From Mycobacterium triplex (lineage in GTDB: Bacteria; Actinomycetota; Actinomycetes; Mycobacteriales; Mycobacteriaceae), in contig NZ_HG964446.1 in the NCBI RefSeq assembly GCF_000689255.1, positions 3,950,734 to 4,014,733 on the forward strand: a stretch of DNA of 64,000 bases, written 5' to 3'. Positions within the stretch are counted from its first letter, which is position 1; every line of letters begins with the position of its first letter. A program made the position numbers and the translations under genes. Under the pieces are notes generated by a model. It saw nothing but the letters and a program-made list of their open reading frames with translations. It searched no databases and was not told the origin of the DNA. Positions 33,292 to 40,589 of the stretch are shown piece after piece.

Positions 33292-33975
33292 TCACTCGCA
33301 AGGCGCACCTGGCGCGCCGCTGAACAGCCAGTATTCAACCCATTCCCCGGTGACACCTAAATTCCTGCCCACCACTGCTGCGTCAATGCAGTAGTTGACC
33401 CAGCGCTGACAATCGTTGATGCGTCGCGGGTGGAACGGCCATTTTGTCTTTTGGAGACCGAGGCGAACCTGGCTATCGAAAACTAGCGGCGGTGCTTGCA
33501 GGCGCGCGTCTACGCCGGCTACCCACAGCCACTTCGTGAAGAAGCGATAGTCGAGACCAGGTATGTGGGCCGCGGTAGACCAAGCCCCTTCGAGATCGTT
33601 CCGAATGATCTGCACAACCGTCTTATCGAGAATCGCTTGAAGGTCTTCCGACGAAAGAGCTTCTGCGTGCCGACCGTAGTACCGGTTTGTCGTCCCTACT
33701 CCCCAAAGAAGCGTGGCGATGAAAGCCTTGCGGCGGTTCGTCGGCGTACTCAGGTCCTGTCCGAGCCTCCAGAGATCGCGACGGTGGATGCCATTCCTGT
33801 AGTGATCGAGCGCCCAAGCCACGTCGACGTCGTCTGGGTTCCACTTCAACCACGCATTGGGATGGAACGTCATCGTTCGCTGTGCCGCAGGATCAAATCG
33901 GGACAGTATCCCGGGGCCGCAATTGGCGCATACCCGCGTGATCCAAGCAGCGTGCGGGTCCCGGGAACCGGTCAT
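33292..33975 (-). CDS. 8-oxoguanine DNA glycosylase OGG-fold protein (defence-island type)
   Basis: 227 aa. Helical protein that resembles the family annotated as '8-oxoguanine DNA glycosylase OGG fold protein' found in phage-defence islands. Supporting stretches are RRKAFIATLLWGVGTTNRYYGRHAEAL (split over about residues 80-106) and the FFTKWLWVAG segment near 150, which replaces the classical HhH-GPD region. No clear catalytic Lys/Asp pair can be assigned, so activity is uncertain. It lies 11 nt downstream of a uracil-DNA-glycosylase-like gene on the same strand, implying an operon of two base-excision-type proteins. Confidence 0.6.
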   Translation of the reverse strand: MTGSRDPHAAWITRVCANCGPGILSRFDPAAQRTMTFHPNAWLKWNPDDVDVAWALDHYRNGIHRRDLWRLGQDLSTPTNRRKAFIATLLWGVGTTNRYYGRHAEALSSEDLQAILDKTVVQIIRNDLEGAWSTAAHIPGLDYRFFTKWLWVAGVDARLQAPPLVFDSQVRLGLQKTKWPFHPRRINDCQRWVNYCIDAAVVGRNLGVTGEWVEYWLFSGAPGAPCE

Positions 33976-33986
33976 AGCTGAGTACC

Positions 33987-34757
33987 TTAATGGCGTGACC
34001 CTGGTACGACAGTAGCTTTGGCGGGCAAGACACCTTCCGAGTTAAGGGCGCCAGCAGGGCCTGGCCGAGGGTGGACCTCTCCCTCCGGAGCGCTGGCCAA
34101 ACCGCCTGAGAAATGCTGGTTAGCTTTTCGGGCCTTCTTCAGCACGTTAGCCAGATACGCAATCGCGTCATCGAACCGCTGCCTGGCATTAGCGGTCGTT
34201 AGCCCACGTGGAGAGCAGTGCGGTACCGGTCCTGGAACCAGCGTAAAGGCGGTCGCCACACCAGCCCTTTTCCAACCGTCCTCTGCCGCGCGGCCGAGCA
34301 GCAGGACGATCTCGAGGTTCGGGCAGCGACTGACAAATTCTTTGATCCACGGGGCGCCCTGCTGTCGTTCGGCCGCGGTTGGCCCGCCGTTCTTTCCGGC
34401 TACAGGGAACGGAACCGCGTTCCACGGCACGACGTCTTTCCACGCGATGTCGTGACGTTGGAAAGCCTGGCGTAAGTTGCGAGCAGTGCGGTCATTGTTG
34501 TCGAGGCTGAGCAGACCTGAGCCAGTGCCTGCTTCGGCATTGGTCGATGGGTTGTCGAGCATCACGAGTGCGCGGGCGTGGACACCGCCGCAATCTGGAT
34601 CGACATACGGGATATAGCTGCGCGGCAGACCTCTGACGTCAGCGATGGTGTCGGCGAGTTCATTCAACGGCGCTACATGAAGTTCACGAATGCGGAGATG
34701 CTTCGCAGCAAGGACTTCCGGATCCGCATTTCGCCCGTATTCAGCCATGCCAACCAT
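33987..34757 (-). CDS. Uracil-DNA glycosylase superfamily protein
   Basis: 256 aa. The UDG-superfamily pattern is visible: motif-1-like VMLDNPSTNA near residue 67, DVVPWNAVPFP near 108 (the W-N-x-V-P stretch seen in this UDG branch), the strand EIVLLLGRAA near 149 and motif-2-like PHCSPRGL near 180. The motif 1 Asp/Glu position is altered (L-D-N-P-S), so base specificity is unclear. The C-terminal about 50 residues are low-complexity and may be non-homologous. The start may be 34757 or the ATG three codons later. Adjacent to an OGG-fold gene and downstream of the BREX operon. Confidence 0.65.
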   Translation of the reverse strand: MVGMAEYGRNADPEVLAAKHLRIRELHVAPLNELADTIADVRGLPRSYIPYVDPDCGGVHARALVMLDNPSTNAEAGTGSGLLSLDNNDRTARNLRQAFQRHDIAWKDVVPWNAVPFPVAGKNGGPTAAERQQGAPWIKEFVSRCPNLEIVLLLGRAAEDGWKRAGVATAFTLVPGPVPHCSPRGLTTANARQRFDDAIAYLANVLKKARKANQHFSGGLASAPEGEVHPRPGPAGALNSEGVLPAKATVVPGSRH

Positions 34758-35134
34758 GCTGCCCCGACTGCACCGGTGGCGGGAAGGCAGTATCGGACGT
34801 AGACCGCGTCATGCGGAGAGAGGTCTTTCGGTTCCCCGCCAAGCGCTTGGAGCGCATCGAGCACAGCTGGATCGCGCTTGGACGACCGCCCGGACCGGGC
34901 CTTCTTGTTACTTGAGCGCATTGTGCCGCAGAGCATTGCTGCCAGATCCCACGCGTCTTCATTATCGTGATTCGCGCGCGCTGTCTCCGAAACCACCGCC
35001 TGTTCCCAGGGTCGCGGTCGGTTCCGTCGCTCGTCGCGCTCGGCTCGTAAAGAGCGAAGGTATGCCAGCGAAGACGTCATCGTTGAACAAGTCGTACCGG
35101 CAACCACCAACTCCGCACTCGCCGAAACATTCAT
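34673..35134 (-). CDS. Hypothetical protein overlapping the UDG-like gene
   Basis: An open frame of up to 153 codons whose 3' end overlaps the UDG-like gene by 85 nt in another frame. Segments such as PAVLDALQALGGEPKDLSPH and NDNEDAW-type acidic stretches read like real protein, but the overlapped part (MRIRKSLLRSISAFVNFM) is probably antisense-like noise from the UDG frame. An internal ATG at 35080 is the more likely start. No ribosome binding site and no recognisable family. It could be a small real gene or a degenerate remnant. Confidence 0.3.
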   Translation of the reverse strand: MNVSASAELVVAGTTCSTMTSSLAYLRSLRAERDERRNRPRPWEQAVVSETARANHDNEDAWDLAAMLCGTMRSSNKKARSGRSSKRDPAVLDALQALGGEPKDLSPHDAVYVRYCLPATGAVGAAWLAWLNTGEMRIRKSLLRSISAFVNFM

Positions 35135-35814
35135 TCACCTGCGCCATCCCGCAGTGAAAGGGCTGCGGATGTCCGCACACGCACCTTGGCCCCTTCTGTT
35201 AGGCCATCCAAAGCGCCGGCTTTTTCGCATCGCGCGCCGCCCGTGAGCTCGCGATCCTTCTTGTGCGTCATCGGGTCACCTTTTGGGATCGCAACCTGAA
35301 CCGCTCCGGGTCATCCAGTGCGTCCGCGCCGAGGTCGTCGCTGTCATCAGCGCGCTCGAGCATGCGTTGTCACCGCTTCCGACGTGCAGCCCGTACACGC
35401 GGGCCAGCTCGTCGAGCAGACGGCGGCACTGCCCGCCCGCGCGCAGGTTGCCAGTGGCAGCTCTCGGCGTAGGCCACGGCGAACAGGATGATTCCTGAGC
35501 ATCAGTGCCAATACTCCGGGGGTAGAAACACGATCCGGGTTGGTCCAAAGACGCGCCGCCGCCGCAACTTTGGCACCCCTACCCGTCCTGCTCTTTGGCC
35601 GGCGCTAGAGCTCTCGTCGCCGAGGGCTACGACGCTGTTGGGTCGTTTCGAACGGGACCCCATGTTCATCGGCACAGTCGTAGTACTTGACGACGAAGCT
35701 CGCCTTCAAGCACATCACTTGGATCAACAATTAGCCGTGTGTAATCAACTGACGCGCAGGCCGGCTTTGACTACCAAATCGATGCGCGGCCACGCCGCTT
35801 CTCGATGGATTCGA
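35135..35814. other. 680 nt without a recognisable gene, downstream of the BREX operon
   Basis: Short frames exist on both strands (for example 35276-35548 minus and 35488-35973 plus), but their composition is Arg/Ser-rich and they look like noise or decayed sequence; the plus-strand one runs antisense into the kinase domain. I see no terminator with a clear stem and T-run and no tRNA. This may be the scar of an earlier gene. Confidence 0.5.
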
Positions 35815-38277
35815 TCACAGCGACGAGCGCAGCGTGGCGAGCACAGACCTCATCTCCGCGGCGGTCTGGAATCGACTCTTGCGATCGCGCGCACAAGCTT
35901 TCCCCAGAAATTCCGCGAGGCCTCCGGCGAGGTCACTTCGGAACTGACGTGGATCTCGTGGGTCCGAATCTAAGGTTGGTCGAGCGTGAGGGAATGGGTG
36001 CTGGCCATCGCACAGCAGTTCATAAAGTGTGACGCCCACAGCGAATAGGTCGGTGGAGACGTCCCACCGCGTTAGGTCGGCATCTGGGGGTTGGTAGGGC
36101 GGTGTCCCCGATACAGTCTTCACTGGGTCACCAACACGCGAGGCGATGTTGAAGTCGAGGAGTTTGGCTCCAGCCCGTGTGAGCATGATGTTCTGCGGCT
36201 TGATGTCCCGATGAACGAGCGCTTTCTCGTGTAGCGACATCAGCTCGTCGTACTCGTCGGCGCTGATCTCGCCTTCACTCTTCTTGTGGTTGAGCACTTC
36301 GATTCGTTCTGTGTCTGGATGAAATGCGGCCAGCGCGTCGAGTACGTCCAGCGCTACATCGACTGCCTCACGGCCCCGGAGATGCTTACTTCCGTCGACG
36401 TAGTCGGCGAGTGACTCGCCTTCGACGTATTCCATGATGAGGTACCACTCGCTGTGGTCGGTACGGTCGGCCCAGATGACCTTCACGACGTTCGGATGGT
36501 CGACCTTGCGGAGTGCGCCGATCTCGCGTCGCACAGCGTCGTATCCGGCAGCGCTATCGAACAACTTGAGCGCACGCTGCTCGCCCTCGACAACGTCGCG
36601 CACCCGGTAGACCTTCGAGAATCCGCCGCTGCCCAGTACTTCCTCAACTTCGAATCGGCCGCCGATCGTGTCACCTACGGCGTAGTCGCGAGCGTGCACG
36701 CTCGAGGTGACCTCGCCGGGGTCCGGGGCTGGGAGCACCTCGCTACTCGCTGCGCGGGCGCCGGTCTGCCCGTCTCGAGTTTCGCGTTCGAGTTGCGCAC
36801 GATGCGTGAGCGACTCGTCGCAATAGACGATGACCTCTGGCGCGCCTCCGATGCTGAAAGACAGGTCTGTTTGGCCGAATTCGTCGGCACCGATGAAAGC
36901 CTGGGCTTCCTTGACGCGCCGGCGTGACTCCAAGGCGATGGTTGCCGCCCAGGCGAGAAACTCGGCGGGTACCTCCATCTCCGGATCGGGGTAGAGGAGT
37001 CGAAGTAGCCCGTCGACGGTGTTATTCGCTGCCTTGCGGTCGCGGCCGCTCAATTGGTTGCCCCACTCGAGTCGACCTTGGGTGGCGTCAAGGCGGGATG
37101 CCCGACGGAGCCGGCTCCACACCTCAGCTAGAAAGTCGCTGACGAACCCAAAATGATCGGTGAAGTAGCTGGGGTCGAGCTTCGGGACGTCCCAGCCCGG
37201 TATGTACGCGTGGATGCGGTCCATAAAGGCGGTGTCATCGCGCATCTCTTTGGGCAATGGTCCGAGCAAGTGGCCGGTCCGGAGTTGGTGCCAAACATCA
37301 ACGTCGAAGTTTCCCACCATGACGATACCGCCATCGGCGCGGATCGACTCCTTGCCCCTGCTGAACTCTCCGGACTCCATGTAGCCCTTCAAGATATTGA
37401 CTCCCTCCTTCTGATCGAAGGAGATGCCGGACACCTCGTCAAAGCAGATCACATCGTACTGTGCGACCAAGCCGCGTCGCCCCGTGTTCATGTTGACGAA
37501 CATGTTCGCGATGGTCGCCTTACCGCCAGACACGAGGTGGGCGTATGGCGAGATCTGTTGAAACAAGTGAGATTTGCCAGTTCCACGCGGACCCAGTTCA
37601 ACAGCGTTGTAGTTGTTGACGACGAATGGGACCATCCGCAGCAGCAAGATGTCCTGCTGCCGTGGAGCGAAGCGCTGAGGGTCGAAGCCAACACTGCGCA
37701 GCAGTAGGTTCCTCCACTGGTCCAAAGTGAAATGCTTTCGACCCGAGGTGAATACGCCGACTGCGTCATGAGTGGACATCTGGATCGGTCGGATCGCCTC
37801 GACGCGGAACGGCTGTCCGCCTTGCTGCTGGGCGAGCGCGGCGATGTACTCCAAGGTCACCTCGGCGTAGAAGCCGCCAGTCAGCATCCGTTGGTGCTCA
37901 TTGACCAACTCAGCCGAGATGTGGATGTCGTTGAGTTGCAGGCTCGGTAACTCGGCTTTGTAGGAGTCGCTGCGAGCGTCAAGACGCGCTCGAAGAAGAT
38001 CGATGATCTTCACCCGTCCCTTGTCCCGGGCGCGGTGTTTGAATAGTTCTTCCTCCCCTGCGCGGACAGTGCGTTCCTTCATCGAACGCTGCACCATCTC
38101 CAGTCCCGCTGCGACTTCGTCGGGATCGGTTGTCGCGCAATAGCGTCCGAGTAGAAACTCGCCGACGTAAGTTGGGACTGGGTATTGGCCTCGGAATTGT
38201 TGGGCTAGGTCTTTCTTGACCAGATAGCCGTCGAACGCTTGTGAGGCAAGAAAGTCGAGGTCGTCGAGCTGGGTCAT
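35815..38277 (-). CDS. brxL: BrxL AAA+ protein fused to a Ser/Thr protein kinase domain
   Basis: 820 aa, two parts. Residues 1 to about 480 match BrxL of BREX systems: N-terminal region, then the AAA+ core with Walker A GPRGTGKSH (229-237), Walker B VICFDEVSG (276-284), the conserved FMDRIHAYIPGWDVPK (351-366) and the post-AAA helix ALESRRRVKEAQ. BrxL normally continues into a Lon-protease-like domain; that is absent. After a linker (about 480-530) comes a Hanks-type kinase: Gly loop GSGGFSK (549-555), Lys571 in ALKLF, HRDIKPQN (689-696), DFN (708-710) in place of DFG, and a GTPPYQPPD activation-segment end (724-732). There is a roughly 30-residue insertion just before HRD. The start overlaps pglZ by 4 nt; it is the last gene of the operon. 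Kinase substrate unknown; BREX partners are the natural candidates. Confidence 0.88.
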   Translation of the reverse strand: MTQLDDLDFLASQAFDGYLVKKDLAQQFRGQYPVPTYVGEFLLGRYCATTDPDEVAAGLEMVQRSMKERTVRAGEEELFKHRARDKGRVKIIDLLRARLDARSDSYKAELPSLQLNDIHISAELVNEHQRMLTGGFYAEVTLEYIAALAQQQGGQPFRVEAIRPIQMSTHDAVGVFTSGRKHFTLDQWRNLLLRSVGFDPQRFAPRQQDILLLRMVPFVVNNYNAVELGPRGTGKSHLFQQISPYAHLVSGGKATIANMFVNMNTGRRGLVAQYDVICFDEVSGISFDQKEGVNILKGYMESGEFSRGKESIRADGGIVMVGNFDVDVWHQLRTGHLLGPLPKEMRDDTAFMDRIHAYIPGWDVPKLDPSYFTDHFGFVSDFLAEVWSRLRRASRLDATQGRLEWGNQLSGRDRKAANNTVDGLLRLLYPDPEMEVPAEFLAWAATIALESRRRVKEAQAFIGADEFGQTDLSFSIGGAPEVIVYCDESLTHRAQLERETRDGQTGARAASSEVLPAPDPGEVTSSVHARDYAVGDTIGGRFEVEEVLGSGGFSKVYRVRDVVEGEQRALKLFDSAAGYDAVRREIGALRKVDHPNVVKVIWADRTDHSEWYLIMEYVEGESLADYVDGSKHLRGREAVDVALDVLDALAAFHPDTERIEVLNHKKSEGEISADEYDELMSLHEKALVHRDIKPQNIMLTRAGAKLLDFNIASRVGDPVKTVSGTPPYQPPDADLTRWDVSTDLFAVGVTLYELLCDGQHPFPHARPTLDSDPRDPRQFRSDLAGGLAEFLGKACARDRKSRFQTAAEMRSVLATLRSSL

Positions 38278-40589
38278 CGGTTCTGTCCCACGGTGGTTTC
38301 GCGTTGAACGAGATTCGTGCCGTCGGCGTCGACGACAACGAGCTGAGCCGTTACGCCCTCGAGGTCCTCGTCTTCAACCAGCAGAATGACCTTGCCACTT
38401 CCGGTCGTAAACCGAGCCGCGTCAGCGATGCTCGATGCCGCGTCGCCGGCCTGGCGGCGTAGGTCAACCTTGGCGCCATCCGGCAGGTCGGCGAACTCGA
38501 CGACAAGGGTGAGCCCTCGCCACTTGATGCTGGTGATCTCTGCGCGCGTACTCACCTTCGTTGCCGAAGCCGTGACGGTTAGCCGGGGCACGAAACACTC
38601 CTGTGGGCTTACTCCGCCGTGCTCGTACGGCTGGTTTGCCTCGAAGCATGAGATGCCAGGCGCGATGGCGATTCGGACATCGTTGTCCCACTGCCACGGC
38701 ACGGTTGGAACTTCGACAGACGCACCGTCCTTCAGGCGAGCGCAGCGGCCCTTCTTCATGACAGTCGCGGCAACTGGGAGGCTCTCGTTCTTGGGCAGGC
38801 CCGACGGCAAAAGGACCCAACCATGGTCGGTAACAATAGTGACGACGGACCAGCCGGCGTCCAGCAACTCGCGAGTCCGCCGTGCGATCCTGGTGACCTC
38901 GCCCTCGATCTCTTGGGCAAGCCGAGTGCCGGCGTGGTGGCCCTTGTGATCGATCTCTCCGGTCTCCGTCCACGCACGCCCGGAAGGGTCTCCGACCTCC
39001 TGTGAGGTGAGTACCTGCACGTCCGCCTCGGCCAGCAAGGAACGCAAAGTCTGAACGCCGGCCGCCGCCCCACTCGAGATCCGGCAAGCGTCTAGCGCCT
39101 CACCTGGTCCCAGGAGCGCCTGGTTGATCGGCACCAAGACAGGCTTTGCCGTTTGGGTGACTGTCGGTAACGCTGCCAGGCCAACGTCCGTTGTGACTCT
39201 CGCGCCAGCGCCTTCAAGCCGCTCGACCAGCAGGTGAGCGACATCGAGTCGCAGACCGTCGATAAACATCACAACTTGGCCCGCCGAGGGATTCGGTGCA
39301 CCGCTCGACGCATAGGTGCCCGAATTCGCCTCGGGGCCGACCGCATCCTGAAGCGCTTTCGCACCAGCTTCGAGCCAGGGCCTGTACACCGCTTCCAACG
39401 CTGCAGCGATGGCTTTCACGTCGGGCTGCTGATCGACCTCGATGAGTGCCTGCAGCGCTTCGCGATCGATCCTCCACCCATCCGTCGCGTAGCTCTTGCG
39501 AAGTTGTTCGACGCTGCCCGTCGGTGGAGCCGAGGTGCATTCCGCGGCTAAGGCGGCCAGGTGCTCAACGGCGAAAGCAAGGGGCGACTGTCCCAGTTGC
39601 GCCCACACCGATCCGCGCCTCTCACGGTGAGCCTGCTCGAGCTGTGCGATCTCCCTAGCTGCGCCAGCGGCTGTTAGAGAAGGCAGATCAAGTAATCGAT
39701 TCCGAAGCTGATGTTCGGCCGCCTCGTTGTCTTGCGGCCAGGCCAAACCGGACGGGGTGAACAGCTCCATTGGTCTTGCGTCGCGCAGTCGCTGCTGGAT
39801 GCCCGGATAATCGCCCGGCGATTCTCGGAAACGCTGCCACACCTGCTCCCAAGAGCCTTCCGCTGCGCCAAGTCTGCGGGCTGCTTCAATCACCCCGGCT
39901 GTTTCCGGGGCGAAGTCAAAATCTGACTTGCACTGTGCAACAAAGGCGTTCCAAGCAACGTCGCTCAGTTCCTGCCGCACACCTCCGGGGTCATCGATCC
40001 ACTGCAGCAGCAGCCGGATAGGATCGGGATTGAGCAGACCATTGAGAAACGCTGCATCGATGTAGCGCTCCTTCAAACGCGTAATGGGTAACTGCACCAC
40101 ATTGTCTAGCCCAGCGATCAGAGCTTGCGTCGTCGGGTCGTCACCAGCGACATTAAGGCCGAGCCCGCGCTCCTGATTGATCAGCAGCGCACGTACCGTC
40201 CAGTCTTTGCCACTCGACTGTGTGAACCACTGGCTTCGGTGCTGCACCGAAGCCAGCGGGGCAAGAGTCTGATCATTTGCAGCCACGGACCGAAGGTCAT
40301 CGCGCGCGACACCCGGCAGATAGATGACGGGAAGACCGCCCGGGCCGTCGACCTCAAGCGCGCCGGCTACGACGCATCGAAGCCAATACGCCGGGCCAGT
40401 ACCCGCGGACGGGTTATGTGGACCAAGTGTCAGTACTCGCCGTCGTTGGCGAAGCCGTTCAATCAAACCCTCCCACTGTCTGCCCTTGTCCGGCCACAGG
40501 ATTGCGACCGGTGGCACGAAGACATTGCTGTCGCTGCTTGCCGCTTCGTCCAGAGCAACACCGAGGCGGTCGAGGACGGTCTCTGTCAT
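38274..40589 (-). CDS. pglZ: BREX alkaline-phosphatase-like protein PglZ
   Basis: 771 aa. The PglZ alkaline-phosphatase-superfamily domain occupies about residues 435-600: metal-binding Asp in VVMFIDGLRLD (Asp444), PTVTQTAKP with candidate nucleophile Thr (about 475-483), HKGHH (548-552) and TDHGWVLLP (587-595). The N-terminal 430 residues are the helical PglZ region with no enzymatic motif, and the C-terminal 120 are beta-rich. I chose the ATG at 40589 because it overlaps the pglX stop as ATGA; a longer reading from 40637 adds 16 poorly supported residues. PglZ is a core BREX subunit needed for defence and methylation in characterised type-1 systems. Confidence 0.9.
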   Translation of the reverse strand: MTETVLDRLGVALDEAASSDSNVFVPPVAILWPDKGRQWEGLIERLRQRRRVLTLGPHNPSAGTGPAYWLRCVVAGALEVDGPGGLPVIYLPGVARDDLRSVAANDQTLAPLASVQHRSQWFTQSSGKDWTVRALLINQERGLGLNVAGDDPTTQALIAGLDNVVQLPITRLKERYIDAAFLNGLLNPDPIRLLLQWIDDPGGVRQELSDVAWNAFVAQCKSDFDFAPETAGVIEAARRLGAAEGSWEQVWQRFRESPGDYPGIQQRLRDARPMELFTPSGLAWPQDNEAAEHQLRNRLLDLPSLTAAGAAREIAQLEQAHRERRGSVWAQLGQSPLAFAVEHLAALAAECTSAPPTGSVEQLRKSYATDGWRIDREALQALIEVDQQPDVKAIAAALEAVYRPWLEAGAKALQDAVGPEANSGTYASSGAPNPSAGQVVMFIDGLRLDVAHLLVERLEGAGARVTTDVGLAALPTVTQTAKPVLVPINQALLGPGEALDACRISSGAAAGVQTLRSLLAEADVQVLTSQEVGDPSGRAWTETGEIDHKGHHAGTRLAQEIEGEVTRIARRTRELLDAGWSVVTIVTDHGWVLLPSGLPKNESLPVAATVMKKGRCARLKDGASVEVPTVPWQWDNDVRIAIAPGISCFEANQPYEHGGVSPQECFVPRLTVTASATKVSTRAEITSIKWRGLTLVVEFADLPDGAKVDLRRQAGDAASSIADAARFTTGSGKVILLVEDEDLEGVTAQLVVVDADGTNLVQRETTVGQNR

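Noticed and set aside
35488..35973. 161-codon plus-strand frame at the 3' end of the BREX operon
   Set aside because: Runs antisense into the kinase domain, composition biased, no ribosome binding site or family.
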